Notes: generated by a model from the sequence alone, not told the origin. 64,000 bases of DNA from Thalassotalea sp. (GCA_029237915.1 JAQWHD010000037.1:1-64000); one strand, 5' to 3'. Shown: positions 36,319-46,385, counted from the stretch's first letter. Numbers and translations: made by a program.

Positions 36319-38787
36319 GTGGATTCTGTACTAGAGCGCATCAATAAAAACCATTTTTGGAAATTTCCAGGCGGTATTCATCCGCCAGAGCAAAAGTTTT
36401 TAACCAATGATAAGCCCATTAAAAACTTACGCCTGCCAAAAGAATTAATATTGCCTTTAAAACAACACATAGGTAATGGCGGCGAATTACTGGTTAAAAC
36501 CGGTGATAAAGTATTAAAAGGACAAGCACTTACTCGTAGTGACAATCCTATGAGTGTGCCTATCCATGCGCCGACATCAGGCACTATTTCGGCGATAAAG
36601 AACTCAATCATTGCTCACCCTTCAGGTATGTCAGAGTTATGTGTATTTTTGACTCCCGATGGTCAAGAGACATGGGTAGCAAGAAATATTGTTGAGAACT
36701 TTTATAGTCTATCGAAGAAAAACATTGTTGAGAAAATAGCTGATGCAGGTATTGCCGGCATGGGCGGCGCAGGTTTTCCAACGAGTATCAAAGTAAATAC
36801 TTCACCTGGCTTAAAATATTTAATTATCAATGCAGCAGAATGTGAACCATATATCACAGCTGATGATTTATTGATCAGAGAGCATTCTTCCGCGATCATT
36901 AATGGCATTGATATTCTTAACCATTTATTAGAACCTGAAATAATTCTAATTGGTATTGAAGATAACAAGCCACAAGCCATTGCAGCGTTACAAGCCGCTA
37001 GTCAAAAAAATGACAAAATCAAAGTTTGTGTATTACCAACTAAATACCCTACCGGCGGTGAAAAACAGCTTATTCAAGCACTAACCGGCCAAGAAGTTCC
37101 AAGCGGAGTATTGCCGTTATCATTAGGGGTAGTGGTACAAAATATTGCCACTGTATTTTCAATTTCAGAAGCGATAATTAACGATATTCCCTTACTGAGA
37201 AGAGTTGTCACGGTTACCGGACAGGCACTACAAAAACCGCAAAATGTCTGGGCGCTTATTGGCACCCCAATTCAACATTTAGTTGAACAATGTGGTTTTA
37301 ATGAAACTGAGCAACAGCGAGTAATTATGGGTGGGCCGCTAATGGGCTTTGCCTTACCTACCCTGCAAGTTCCGGTAGTAAAAACCACCAACTGTATTTT
37401 AGCCCCAACTAATATCGAAATTTCGCCAGCGAGCAAAGAGTTAGAATGTATTCGCTGTGGTCAATGTTCAGATGCTTGCCCTAGCTCATTATTACCACAA
37501 GAATTGCAATGGCAAGCCAAAGCAAAAGAGTTCGATAAACTTGAAGAATTAAACCTTTTTGACTGTATCGAATGTGGCGCCTGTGCTTACGTATGTCCAA
37601 GTCAAATTCCTTTAGTACAATACTATCGAGTGGCGAAAGCAGAGATCAGACATAATAGAGTTCAAGATTTTAAAGCTGATCGAGCAAAACTAAGATTTGA
37701 AGCAAGAAAAGTACGTTTAGAAAAAGAAAAAGTGGCTCGCGAAGAAAAACACCAAAAAGCACTTGCTGCTCGTAAAGCGGCGGCAAAAACAAGCGAAGGC
37801 CAAGCAAATAATTCAGCAATTGCTGCTGCTCTTGCTCGCGTTAAGGCGAAAAAAGCCCAAGGCGGTGAGGCAGAAACTACAGGTATTGACAGCAGCGTTG
37901 ATGGCGGCGATGTAAAATCCAGAGCTGCACAAGCTATTGCCCGAGCCAAAGCTAAAAAAGCGGCGCAGCAAACAACTTCAACACCTGTCACTGTTGAAAG
38001 TGATAGTAAATCTCAGGCCGCAGCTGCTATTGCTCGTGTTAAAGCTAAAAAGTTAGCCAAAGAGCAAGCGGCGCAAGCAGCTTCAGAAATAACCGAAGAA
38101 ATAGTTAAACCTGAAGTAGCTAAGTCAAAAGTAGCTAAATCTAAAACAGCTGAGCCAGAAGTCGTAAAACTTAGCCCTGCAGATGAGAAAAAGGCCAAAG
38201 CTAAGGCTGCAGTGGCGAAAGCCAAAGCTAAAAAATTAGCCAAAGAACAAGCGGCGAAAGCAGTTACAGAAATAACTGAAGAAGCAGTTAAACCTGAAAT
38301 AGCTAAGTCTAAAGCAGCTAAATCTAAAGTAGCTAAATCTAAAGTAGCTGAGCCTGAAACAGCTGAGCCAGAAGTCGTAAAACTTAGTCCTGCGGATGAG
38401 AAAAAGGCCAAAGCTAAGGCTGCAGTGGCGAAAGCCAAAGCTAAAAAATTAGCCAAAGAGCAAGCAGCGCAAGCAGCTTCAGAAATAACGGAAGAAACAG
38501 TTAAGCCTGAAGTAGCTAAGCCTAAAGCAGCTAAATCTAAAGTAGCTGAGCCTGAAACAGCAGAGCCAGAAACAGCAGAGCCAGAAATAGCTAAGCTTAG
38601 CCCTGCGGATGAAAAAAAGGCGAAAATAGCGAAAGCTATAACTAAGGCAAAAGCGAATAAGAGCTCAGTAAGTAAGCCTTCATCATCTATTTCTGATGAT
38701 GACAAAAAGAAAAAAATATCCGCTGCAATCTCAAAAGCAAAAGCAAAAAAAGCAACGGCAACTATTAATAAAGAAGAATCAGAATAA
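36319..38787 (+). CDS. rsxC: RsxC/RnfC with long Ala/Lys-rich repeat tail
   Basis: An 822-residue peripheral subunit. The N-terminal part (about 1-440) has the RnfC NADH/FMN region (GMGGAGFPTSIK, NAAECEPYITADD) and two [4Fe-4S] motifs, CIRCGQCSDACP and CIECGACAYVCP. From about residue 450 the chain is highly charged and helical, made of Ala/Lys/Glu repeats. Long tails occur in other gammaproteobacterial RsxC (E. coli about 740 residues), and this one is longer. The start is GTG at 36319 behind AGAGAGG. It ends 2 bp before rsxD. Confidence 0.96.
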   Translation: MDSVLERINKNHFWKFPGGIHPPEQKFLTNDKPIKNLRLPKELILPLKQHIGNGGELLVKTGDKVLKGQALTRSDNPMSVPIHAPTSGTISAIKNSIIAHPSGMSELCVFLTPDGQETWVARNIVENFYSLSKKNIVEKIADAGIAGMGGAGFPTSIKVNTSPGLKYLIINAAECEPYITADDLLIREHSSAIINGIDILNHLLEPEIILIGIEDNKPQAIAALQAASQKNDKIKVCVLPTKYPTGGEKQLIQALTGQEVPSGVLPLSLGVVVQNIATVFSISEAIINDIPLLRRVVTVTGQALQKPQNVWALIGTPIQHLVEQCGFNETEQQRVIMGGPLMGFALPTLQVPVVKTTNCILAPTNIEISPASKELECIRCGQCSDACPSSLLPQELQWQAKAKEFDKLEELNLFDCIECGACAYVCPSQIPLVQYYRVAKAEIRHNRVQDFKADRAKLRFEARKVRLEKEKVAREEKHQKALAARKAAAKTSEGQANNSAIAAALARVKAKKAQGGEAETTGIDSSVDGGDVKSRAAQAIARAKAKKAAQQTTSTPVTVESDSKSQAAAAIARVKAKKLAKEQAAQAASEITEEIVKPEVAKSKVAKSKTAEPEVVKLSPADEKKAKAKAAVAKAKAKKLAKEQAAKAVTEITEEAVKPEIAKSKAAKSKVAKSKVAEPETAEPEVVKLSPADEKKAKAKAAVAKAKAKKLAKEQAAQAASEITEETVKPEVAKPKAAKSKVAEPETAEPETAEPEIAKLSPADEKKAKIAKAITKAKANKSSVSKPSSSISDDDKKKKISAAISKAKAKKATATINKEESE
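38010..38625 (+). repeat. Tandem repeats in the 3' part of rsxC
   Basis: Three long units with the core AKAKKLAKEQAA...EITEE.VKPE and SPADEKKAKAKAAVAKAKA repeat in frame. At the DNA level the copy beginning near 38161 matches the one near 38374 with few changes, a period of 213 bp (71 codons); the preceding interval is about 61 codons. The difference comes from short internal repeats of AKSK and AEPET. The unit length is a multiple of three, so the frame is kept. Copy number is likely to vary between strains. Confidence 0.85.
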
Positions 38788-38789
38788 TT

Positions 38790-39848
38790 ATGACATTTTG
38801 GATAGCAAGCTCTCCTCATAATCACATAAAAGCAGCAACGCCTTCTTTAATGCGATTCGTTATCATGGCCGCTATTCCTGGCGTATTCGCACAGTGGTAT
38901 TTCTTTGGTTGGGGTACTATTGTACAAATAGCATTGGCTATTTTATTCGCGGTATTGGCAGAAATAACATTCCTAGCAATAAGAGATAAAAATATTAAGT
39001 CGCAAATCACCGACTTTTCCGCCGTATTAACGGGGTTGTTAATTGGCATTAGTGTGCCTTCGTTAGCGCCTTGGTGGATCACTGCTATAGGTAGTATCTT
39101 TGCCATCGGTGTTGTTAAGCAACTTTATGGTGGTTTAGGCTTTAATTTATTTAACCCGGCAATGGCAGCATATGTATTGTTGTTAATATCTTTCCCTTTA
39201 CAAATGACCTCTTGGCAGCCGGTTAACAGTTTATTAGTAGATGACATTAGTTTTTTCAATAATCTATGGTTGGTATTAACCGGCTATACTTGGGAAGGTT
39301 TCTCGGTAGAGCAGATAAGGATGAGTGTTGATGGCATTACCATGGCAACCCCCCTTGATACTTTAAAAACAGATTTAACTTTAGGTCTAACTGTAAACGA
39401 AAGCTTTGCTAACCCAGTATTTGGCGAATTTATAGGACTCGGCTGGGAATGGGTCAACATTGGCTTTTTGTTAGGCGGCCTTTTACTCATTGCTAAAAAA
39501 GCCATCGATTGGGTTATCCCTGCCAGCTTCCTTGGTTCTTTATTAATATTTTCTTTTATTGCATACACTATAAGCCCAGATAGCAGCGCCTCAACTATGT
39601 TTCATTGGTTGTCTGGTGGTACTATGCTTGGTGCATTTTTTATTTTAACCGACCCTGTTTCAGCTGCCACCACAAAAAAAGGCCGAGTTCTTTATGCAGC
39701 TTTAGCTGCACTATTAGTTTACCTTATCCGTAAATTTGGTGGTTACCCTGACGCTATAGCATTTGCCGTATTGCTCTGTAATATGGCCGTGCCGCTAATT
39801 GATCAATATTGTCGTCCGCGTACTTATGGTCATAAGGGGGTAAATTAA
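38790..39848 (+). CDS. rsxD: RsxD/RnfD, membrane flavoprotein subunit
   Basis: A 352-residue membrane protein of the NqrB/RnfD family with about ten helices. The motif DGITMATPLD contains the Thr that in this family carries a covalently bound FMN. LTDPVSAATTKKGRVLYA near the C terminus is also conserved. It lies between rsxC and rsxG in the usual order, with 1-2 bp spacing on each side. Confidence 0.96.
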   Translation: MTFWIASSPHNHIKAATPSLMRFVIMAAIPGVFAQWYFFGWGTIVQIALAILFAVLAEITFLAIRDKNIKSQITDFSAVLTGLLIGISVPSLAPWWITAIGSIFAIGVVKQLYGGLGFNLFNPAMAAYVLLLISFPLQMTSWQPVNSLLVDDISFFNNLWLVLTGYTWEGFSVEQIRMSVDGITMATPLDTLKTDLTLGLTVNESFANPVFGEFIGLGWEWVNIGFLLGGLLLIAKKAIDWVIPASFLGSLLIFSFIAYTISPDSSASTMFHWLSGGTMLGAFFILTDPVSAATTKKGRVLYAALAALLVYLIRKFGGYPDAIAFAVLLCNMAVPLIDQYCRPRTYGHKGVN

Positions 39849-39849
39849 G

Positions 39850-40491
39850 ATGAAAGTTGCAGTTCAAAATAATGCAAAAGTTTTAGCTCTGTTCGCTATT
39901 GCCTGTACCGCGTTAGTCAGCGTAGTTAATTGGCTTACCAAAGATACGATTATCCGTCAGCAACAACAGCAGTTACTCAGCACGTTATATGATGTGATCC
40001 CTGCAGAGCGCTTAAACAATGATCTTTATCATGATTGCCAAGTTATCGCTGGCAATGACTATTTAGGCGGTGATGATGAGCAAATGGCTTATATTGCCCG
40101 TATGGATAACATGCCTGTAGCTGTAGCTATTACATCTGCAGCACCAGATGGCTACAATGGTAAAATTAAACTGATTGTAGCGTTAAATGTCGATGGCAGT
40201 GTAAGCGGCGTACGCGTATTAAAACATCAAGAAACACCAGGTTTAGGTGACAAGATTGAAACCAGAAAAAATGATTGGATATACGGTTTCAATGGCAAAA
40301 CAGTAGAAGCTGAGAATGACCTACGCTGGGCTGTAAAAAAAGATGGTGGTATGTTCGATCAATTTACCGGTGCTACAATTACCCCAAGAGCCGTTGTAAA
40401 AGCAGTTAAAAACACAGCTCTGTACTTTAATAAAAATAAAGACAGCATTTTAAGTGCTCAAACATCAACATGTCGAGACAACAATGACTGA
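39850..40491 (+). CDS. rsxG: RsxG/RnfG, covalent-FMN subunit
   Basis: A 213-residue protein with one N-terminal membrane helix (about 13-32) and a periplasmic FMN-binding domain. The motif [12 protein letters not shown] holds the Thr that is flavinylated in NqrC/RnfG proteins. The conserved region [15 protein letters not shown] is present. No flavin transferase gene (apbE) lies in the window. The 3' end overlaps rsxE by 8 bp. Confidence 0.96.
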   Translation: MKVAVQNNAKVLALFAIACTALVSVVNWLTKDTIIRQQQQQLLSTLYDVIPAERLNNDLYHDCQVIAGNDYLGGDDEQMAYIARMDNMPVAVAITSAAPDGYNGKIKLIVALNVDGSVSGVRVLKHQETPGLGDKIETRKNDWIYGFNGKTVEAENDLRWAVKKDGGMFDQFTGATITPRAVVKAVKNTALYFNKNKDSILSAQTSTCRDNND

Positions 40492-41191
40492 ACGAAGTGA
40501 ATATAAAGAATTAAGCTGGCAAGGGTTGTGGAAGAACAATCCCGGCCTAGTACAGCTCCTTGGCTTATGTCCTTTACTAGCTGTCACAACCACCCTAACC
40601 AATGCCATTGGTTTAGGCTTAGCCACATTATTAGTATTAGTGTGCTCTAATGCTACGGTTTCAGCTATCCGTAACTGGGTACCAAAAGAAGTCCGCATAC
40701 CTATTTTTGTTTTAATCATTGCCGCTTTCGTTACTTGTGTACAGTTATTAATGAATGCCTATACCTTCGGTTTATACCAATCTTTAGGCATTTTTTTACC
40801 TTTAATTGTCACTAACTGTGCCATCATCGGCCGCGCTGAAGCCTATGCTTCTAAAAACCCAGTAAAACAAGCCACCTTCGATGGTTTAATGATGGGGCTA
40901 GGTTTTGCATTGGTCCTAATGGTACTAGGTGCTGTACGTGAAATCCTTGGGCAAGGCACATTATTTGATGGTGCCGACCTATTATTAGGTGATTGGGCAA
41001 GTGTACTCAGAATTGAAATATTTAGTTTTGACAGCAAGTTCTTACTAGCCATATTGCCTCCTGGGGCATTTATAGCGATGGGTTTTTTAATTGCAGGTAA
41101 AAATGCCATCGATGCCTATATTGCTAAAAAACAGCCTAAAGTTGAAACGGATAAAACCATTGAACGTGTACGCGTAAACTTTGAAGGCTAA
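40484..41191 (+). CDS. rsxE: RsxE/RnfE, membrane subunit
   Basis: A 235-residue membrane protein of the RnfE/NqrD family with six helices. The conserved [17 protein letters not shown] and [14 protein letters not shown] segments carry cysteines paired with those of RsxA. I start at the ATG at 40484 ([10 protein letters not shown]) within the end of rsxG, as in the family; an in-frame ATG 30 bp upstream is unlikely. It completes the rsx operon before nth, as in E. coli. Confidence 0.95.
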   Translation: MTERSEYKELSWQGLWKNNPGLVQLLGLCPLLAVTTTLTNAIGLGLATLLVLVCSNATVSAIRNWVPKEVRIPIFVLIIAAFVTCVQLLMNAYTFGLYQSLGIFLPLIVTNCAIIGRAEAYASKNPVKQATFDGLMMGLGFALVLMVLGAVREILGQGTLFDGADLLLGDWASVLRIEIFSFDSKFLLAILPPGAFIAMGFLIAGKNAIDAYIAKKQPKVETDKTIERVRVNFEG

Positions 41192-41248
41192 GCATTAGCT
41201 GAATACTTCTATCGACGCCCATAATAATATTAATAAAGAATTAGTCGC

Positions 41249-41884
41249 ATGAATAAAGAAAAACGAATAGAAATACTCACGCGCTTGCGTGCTGATAATC
41301 CGAAACCTGAAACCGAATTAAATTTTTCATCGCCATTTGAATTATTAATTGCAGTTTTACTCTCAGCACAAGCAACGGATGTCAGCGTCAATAAAGCCAC
41401 AGATAAACTTTACCCAGTAGCTAATACCCCGCAAGCTATTTTAGATTTGGGTTTAGATAAACTTAAAAGTTATATCAAAACCATAGGGTTATTTAATACC
41501 AAAGCCGTAAACACCATAAAGACCTGTCAAATGTTGGTGGATTTACATGATGGTGAAGTGCCTGAAAATAGAGAAGCATTAGAAGCATTACCCGGTGTAG
41601 GCCGTAAAACAGCAAATGTGGTATTAAATACAGCATTTGGCTGGCCAACAATAGCGGTAGATACCCACATTTACCGAGTTTCAAACCGGACTAAATTAGC
41701 AATGGGTAAAACTGTTGACCACGTTGAACAGAAGTTGTTAAAAGTGATACCGAAAGAATTTAAGGTAGATGTTCACCATTGGCTTATACTTCTAGGCAGA
41801 TACACCTGTGTTGCTCGTAAACCACGTTGTGGCTCTTGCATCATTGAAGATTTATGTGAATTTAAAGATAAATCTGAAAATTAA
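41249..41884 (+). CDS. nth: Endonuclease III (DNA glycosylase/AP lyase)
   Basis: A 211-residue base-excision repair enzyme for oxidised pyrimidines. The helix-hairpin-helix LPGVGRKTANVVLN carries the catalytic Lys, VDTHIYRV the catalytic Asp, and the C-terminal C-x6-C-x2-C-x5-C motif binds a [4Fe-4S] cluster. It follows the rsx operon, the same order as in E. coli. Confidence 0.98.
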   Translation: MNKEKRIEILTRLRADNPKPETELNFSSPFELLIAVLLSAQATDVSVNKATDKLYPVANTPQAILDLGLDKLKSYIKTIGLFNTKAVNTIKTCQMLVDLHDGEVPENREALEALPGVGRKTANVVLNTAFGWPTIAVDTHIYRVSNRTKLAMGKTVDHVEQKLLKVIPKEFKVDVHHWLILLGRYTCVARKPRCGSCIIEDLCEFKDKSEN

Positions 41885-41918
41885 AAATACGATATAAATT
41901 TAAGAATAGGAAATCAAA

Positions 41919-42308
41919 ATGCGAATTTTACATACCATGCTTAGAGTTGGTGATTTAGACCGTGCTATAAATTTTTATCAAGATGTACTTGGTATGCGCT
42001 TATTAAGACGCAGCGAAAATGAGCAATACCAATACACATTAGCTTTCCTTGGCTACGATGATATCGCGCACTCGACTGTACTAGAGTTGACCTATAACTG
42101 GGGCGTAACTGAATACGATCTTGGTGACGCTTTTGGTCACATAGCCATTGAAGTTGATAATGTGTATAGCGCATGTGAAAAAATAAAAACCTTAGGCGGC
42201 GTGATCACACGTGAGCCTGGACCAGTTAAAGGCGGCACTACTGAAATCGCTTTTGTAAAAGACCCAGATGGTTACGCCATCGAATTAATACAGGCTAAAG
42301 AAGACTAA
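41919..42308 (+). CDS. gloA: Lactoylglutathione lyase (glyoxalase I)
   Basis: A 129-residue VOC enzyme that converts the methylglyoxal-glutathione adduct to lactoylglutathione. The metal ligands of the Ni-type enzyme are all in place: His in ILHTMLRV, Glu in VLELTYNWG, His in FGHIAIEV and Glu in YAIELIQ. The length matches E. coli GloA (135). Confidence 0.96.
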   Translation: MRILHTMLRVGDLDRAINFYQDVLGMRLLRRSENEQYQYTLAFLGYDDIAHSTVLELTYNWGVTEYDLGDAFGHIAIEVDNVYSACEKIKTLGGVITREPGPVKGGTTEIAFVKDPDGYAIELIQAKED

Positions 42309-42338
42309 CTGACGTTACTCAATTTTTAATATAAAACT

Positions 42339-42884
42339 ATGGCAATAAAAGCAACTATATATAAAGCGACCATCCAACTTTCTGATATGGACAGGCATTA
42401 TTACGACACTATCAATGTAACGATAGCAAGGCATCCTTCAGAAACTGAGCGCAGGTTAATGGTACGTATTCTTGCCTACATCCTTAATGCCCAAGAAGGT
42501 TTACAATTTACCAAAGGCTTAAGCGAAGATGACGAGCCTGAGATGTGGGTTAAGAACTATTCTGACGTACTTGAACTTTGGATAGAGCTTGGTCAATTAG
42601 ATGAAAAACGTATCAAGAAAGGGTGTTCTAGAGCGAAACAGATGCACCTCTACAGTTATGGTTCATCAGCGTCTACTTGGTGGCAGAAAATCAAAAACAA
42701 ACTTAGCGGTTTTAATAATTTAAGTGTAACCCATATTAGTGAAGAAACCTGTGAGCAATTATTACAATTACACTCTCGTACTATGGACTTACAATGTTCT
42801 ATAGATTCTGGGCAAATATGGTTAAGTAATAACGAACATACTGTACACATTGAACCTGAAAAACTTCTCGAAATAAAACAATAA
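42339..42884 (+). CDS. YaeQ-family protein
   Basis: A 181-residue YaeQ protein, an alpha/beta fold related to PD-(D/E)XK nucleases. It opens MAIKATIYKATIQLSDMDRHYY and contains ETERRLMVRILAYILNA and DDEPEMWVKNYSDVLELWIELGQ, all typical of YaeQ. The cellular role is poorly defined. It follows gloA by 30 bp. Confidence 0.92.
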   Translation: MAIKATIYKATIQLSDMDRHYYDTINVTIARHPSETERRLMVRILAYILNAQEGLQFTKGLSEDDEPEMWVKNYSDVLELWIELGQLDEKRIKKGCSRAKQMHLYSYGSSASTWWQKIKNKLSGFNNLSVTHISEETCEQLLQLHSRTMDLQCSIDSGQIWLSNNEHTVHIEPEKLLEIKQ

Positions 42885-42893
42885 GAATAATCG

Positions 42894-44240
42894 ATGCCGA
42901 CTCATAAATTACCACTTACCATTGCCGCTATTGCGTGTTTGCTTACTACCACAGTAAGTGCAACCTATAGCCCAAGTACTAATACTAATCTTGATAACAT
43001 CATCAGCTTACACGCTGTACAACAAGATATGCATTTTTTAGCGTCGGACCAACGCCAAGGCAGAGCCATAGCGAGCCAAGGGATCACCGAAGCTGAAGAT
43101 TACATTGCCAGCGAATTCGAAAAACTTGGCTTAAAAACTTTTGCCGATAATGAAAGCTTTAAGCAAAAATTTCAGATTCATCATTACGCCCCGAAAGAGA
43201 TTAGCGTTAGTCTTAATAAAAAAGCTATCGCGACTAAAGACCTCGCTTTTATTGGTAAGCAAGCACATATCTCTTGGAATATAGGTAATATTAATGTCGT
43301 AACTATTTCAGCAAGTGATGACCTTCAACAGGTATTAGCACAATTAAATAGCGCAGGGGAAAATGCTCTAGTATTAGTTCACCCAAGCCATGCAGAGCTA
43401 TTTAAACGTTATCAGAAATCATTTCTTCGAGGCATTAAAACCACAAAACTAAAGAAGTCTGCGAGCTTAGTTTTAGCTTTAACAGATGTTACTGCGGTAA
43501 CCGAAGTTAAGGTTGTAGCCGAAATAGCACATAACAAACTCAATGTCGCCAATATGGTTGCTGTATTACCTGGCAGTGATAAAGCCGATGAATTTATTAT
43601 CTATTCTGCTCATCACGATCATTTAGGTGTCAAAGAAAATACTAGCGCAGATAAAATTTATAATGGCGCTAATGATGATGCATCAGGAGTCACCGCGGTA
43701 CTGAATTTAGCAAGACACTTTAGTAAGAACAAACATAAGCGCACTATCATGTTTGTTACTTTTACCGCAGAAGAAAGCGGTCTAATTGGCTCAAATTACT
43801 TTACCGATTTTATTGATGTAAACAAAATAAAAGCCATGATAAATATTGAAATGATTGGCAAATCCTCTGAATTTGGTGCCGGTAAATATTGGATGACTGG
43901 GTTTGAACGTTCAAATTTAGCCGATATTTTCAATCAAAACCTAAAAGTAAATGATAACCAAGTCTATGCAGACCCTTATTTAAAATATGGCTTATTTTAT
44001 CGCTCTGACAATGCATCTTTAGCAAAGTTAGGCGTTGCCGCGCACAGTTTTTCAAGCACACAAATAAGTAATGATGATGACTATCATCAAGCAAGTGATG
44101 ATTTAGCGTCATTAGATTTAGAGCAAATGACCGAGATAATTAACTCTATTGCTCATGGCTCTGCATCTTTAGTAAATGGAATCGACACACCATCGAGGAT
44201 CGAACTTCCTAAGCCGAAAAAGCAAAGGTTAATTTTTTAG
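42894..44240 (+). CDS. Exported M28-family metallopeptidase
   Basis: A 448-residue secreted peptidase with a signal peptide (1-24, ending VSA). The M28 zinc-binding positions appear in order: YSAHHDHLG, NGANDDASGV, FTAEESGLIG and NIEMIG. A protease-associated-like insert lies between about residues 95 and 215. It is probably a periplasmic or secreted aminopeptidase. It lies 9 bp after yaeQ, so it may be co-transcribed. Confidence 0.9.
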   Translation: MPTHKLPLTIAAIACLLTTTVSATYSPSTNTNLDNIISLHAVQQDMHFLASDQRQGRAIASQGITEAEDYIASEFEKLGLKTFADNESFKQKFQIHHYAPKEISVSLNKKAIATKDLAFIGKQAHISWNIGNINVVTISASDDLQQVLAQLNSAGENALVLVHPSHAELFKRYQKSFLRGIKTTKLKKSASLVLALTDVTAVTEVKVVAEIAHNKLNVANMVAVLPGSDKADEFIIYSAHHDHLGVKENTSADKIYNGANDDASGVTAVLNLARHFSKNKHKRTIMFVTFTAEESGLIGSNYFTDFIDVNKIKAMINIEMIGKSSEFGAGKYWMTGFERSNLADIFNQNLKVNDNQVYADPYLKYGLFYRSDNASLAKLGVAAHSFSSTQISNDDDYHQASDDLASLDLEQMTEIINSIAHGSASLVNGIDTPSRIELPKPKKQRLIF

Positions 44241-44354
44241 AACCGTCATAATTTTAGCAATGTAATTAACTTGGGTTGAGATAGATAAAGCATTTTTAAA
44301 CTCAAGTTAATCAAACCTTAAGTATCGTTTTCATTACACTCCCTCCCCCTGCAA

Positions 44355-44373
44355 ATGTAACTATATGTTACAT
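44355..44373. promoter_or_regulatory. Perfect inverted repeat ATGTAAC-N5-GTTACAT
   Basis: A 7-bp dyad with a 5-bp spacer, about 117 bp upstream of the DUF885 gene. The 17-19 bp symmetric form is typical of sites for dimeric regulators such as GntR or TetR types. It resembles but does not equal the TyrR box. The regulator is unknown. Confidence 0.5.
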
Positions 44374-44390
44374 ACCCTATAAATTAGGGT
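44374..44390. promoter_or_regulatory. Perfect inverted repeat ACCCTA-N5-TAGGGT
   Basis: A second dyad (6-bp arms, 5-bp spacer) directly abuts the one at 44355-44373. Two different palindromes in series suggest two operators or a composite site upstream of the DUF885 gene. Confidence 0.45.
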
Positions 44391-44433
44391 GTTTATCGAG
44401 TAATTTAGTACAAAATTTTACACTTGCTAGTGT

Positions 44434-44461
44434 TTGTAATAAGTTACTAGCTAAGTAATAT
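44434..44461 (+). promoter_or_regulatory. Possible promoter of the DUF885 gene
   Basis: TTGTAA (44434-44439), a 16-bp spacer and TAATAT (44456-44461) lie 28 bp before the ATG at 44490. The match is moderate; other AT-rich hexamers nearby could serve. Confidence 0.35.
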
Positions 44462-44489
44462 CTAATCATCGAATTTATAGAGAGTGAAT

Positions 44490-46334
44490 ATGCAAGTTAA
44501 AAAGTCTATTGTGGCATTGGCATTATCGGCAGCATTTATTGGTGGCTGTAACAATACCACGGCACCAGAAACGAAAACTCCTGAACAAGCTCAAACAGCA
44601 GTGCAAGTTGAGTCTGAATCTGTGCGTTTAAATGCATTGTTTGAAAAAGTGTTTATGGATGCAGTAATGCGCTCTCCTGAATACCAAACATATTTAGGTA
44701 TTAAAGATGATTATGATAAATGGGATGATGACTCAGAAGCGAATGCTGAAAAAGAGTTACAAATCACCAAAGACAATTTAGAGCTGTTAAAAACATTCAA
44801 TTATGATGCCTTAGATGCACAAACCAAAATCAGCTATACCTTGGCTAAACAGTCAATGGAAAGAGAAATAGCGGACTACAAATGGCGCTACCACAACTAC
44901 CCAGTTAATCAGATGTTCGGCACTCATTCGAGTATCCCTTCATTTTTGATAAATCAGCACACAGTTAAAAACTTAGAAGAAGCACAAGCTTACATTAGTC
45001 GTTTAAATGGCGTAGATACTGTTATTGAACAATTGATTGTACAATTAAAAATTCGTGAAGATATGGGCATAATAGCTCCAAGCTTTGTATTTCCTCATGT
45101 AATTCGTGATTCACAAAACTTAATTGCTGGCGCCCCTTTCGATAACGGTGATGATTCAACATTATTAGCCGATTTTAAAAAGAAAGTGAATGCCTTAGAA
45201 ATTGAAGATGGTGCAAAATCTGAGTTACTAAACCAAGCGAGCTCAGCATTATTAACTAAAGTTCGTCCAGCGTATCAAGATCTTGTTGATTACTTAATCG
45301 AACTTGAAGCCAAATCAACCGTTGATGCCGGTGCTTGGAAGTTCCCTGAAGGTGATGTGTTCTATAACAATGCATTAGCGAAAACGACCACAACAACATT
45401 TACCGCTGAGGAAATTCACCAAACAGGTCTAAGTGAAGTTGCTCGAATTCATGATGAAATGCGCGTAATTAAAGATAAAGTTGGCTTTAAAGGTGATTTA
45501 GCTGCGTTTATGGAATTTATGCGTAGCGATGAACAATTCTACTACCCTGATAGCGAAGCAGGTAAACAACGTTATTTAAATGAAGCAACAGCATTAATCG
45601 ATACGATGAAAACTCATTTAGACGAATTATTTTTAGTTAAGCCAAAAGCTGATTTAATCGTTAAACGAGTGGAAGCTTTCCGTGAAAAATCAGCGGGTAA
45701 AGCTTTTTATAATCGCCCTGCACCAGATGGCAGCCGCCCAGGTATGTACTATGCAAACCTATACGACATGAAAGCTATGCCAACCTATCAAATGGAAGCT
45801 TTAGCTTATCATGAAGGTATTCCAGGACATCATATGCAATTAGCTATTTCGCAGGAGCTTGAAGGTATTCCTACGTTCAGAAAGTTCAGTGGCTATACAG
45901 CTTATAGCGAAGGTTGGGGCTTATACACTGAGTTTTTACCAAAAGAAATTGGTATGTACTCTGACCCTTATTCTGACTTTGGTCGTTTAGCTATGGAGTT
46001 ATGGCGCGCATGTCGTTTAGTTGTTGATACCGGTATGCATGTGAAAAAATGGACTCGTCAAGAGAGCATTAATTACTATGTAGAAAACACACCAAACGCT
46101 AAATCTGATGCTGTAAAAATGGTTGAACGTCACGCAGTAATGCCTTCACAAGCAACCGCTTATAAAGTGGGTATGTTAGAAATACTACGCCTGCGTGATA
46201 TGGCTAAAACTGAATTAGGTGAAAAATTCGATATCCGTGAATTCCATGATGTTTACTTAAAAAATGGCCCTTTACCAATGGACATCGTAGAGCAAATGGT
46301 TAAAGAGTATATTGCGGCTAAAAAGTCAGCATAA
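44490..46334 (+). CDS. DUF885-family lipoprotein (predicted metallopeptidase)
   Basis: A 614-residue lipoprotein. The signal sequence ends with the lipobox FIGGC. The C-terminal half contains AYHEGIPGHHMQLA, the HExxxGHH signature of DUF885 proteins, with EGWGLYTEFLPKE further on; these give a gluzincin-like zinc site. Many Alteromonadales have several paralogues in the envelope. I start at the ATG at 44490 rather than the in-frame GTG 6 bp upstream. Substrate is unknown. Confidence 0.9.
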   Translation: MQVKKSIVALALSAAFIGGCNNTTAPETKTPEQAQTAVQVESESVRLNALFEKVFMDAVMRSPEYQTYLGIKDDYDKWDDDSEANAEKELQITKDNLELLKTFNYDALDAQTKISYTLAKQSMEREIADYKWRYHNYPVNQMFGTHSSIPSFLINQHTVKNLEEAQAYISRLNGVDTVIEQLIVQLKIREDMGIIAPSFVFPHVIRDSQNLIAGAPFDNGDDSTLLADFKKKVNALEIEDGAKSELLNQASSALLTKVRPAYQDLVDYLIELEAKSTVDAGAWKFPEGDVFYNNALAKTTTTTFTAEEIHQTGLSEVARIHDEMRVIKDKVGFKGDLAAFMEFMRSDEQFYYPDSEAGKQRYLNEATALIDTMKTHLDELFLVKPKADLIVKRVEAFREKSAGKAFYNRPAPDGSRPGMYYANLYDMKAMPTYQMEALAYHEGIPGHHMQLAISQELEGIPTFRKFSGYTAYSEGWGLYTEFLPKEIGMYSDPYSDFGRLAMELWRACRLVVDTGMHVKKWTRQESINYYVENTPNAKSDAVKMVERHAVMPSQATAYKVGMLEILRLRDMAKTELGEKFDIREFHDVYLKNGPLPMDIVEQMVKEYIAAKKSA

Positions 46335-46360
46335 TAACCATAGCAAGTAACAATAAATTA

Positions 46361-46385
46361 AAAAGCCGCTTCAGCGGCTTTTTTT
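46361..46385 (+). terminator. Rho-independent terminator after the DUF885 gene
   Basis: AAAGCCGC pairs with GCGGCTTT around loop TTCA and is followed by a T tract ending at 46385. It starts 27 bp after the stop codon. Confidence 0.92.

Noticed and set aside
38013-38825. A 270-residue minus-strand frame opposite rsxC
   Set aside because: Antisense of the Ala/Lys-rich repeats; the repeats keep the opposite frame open by composition.
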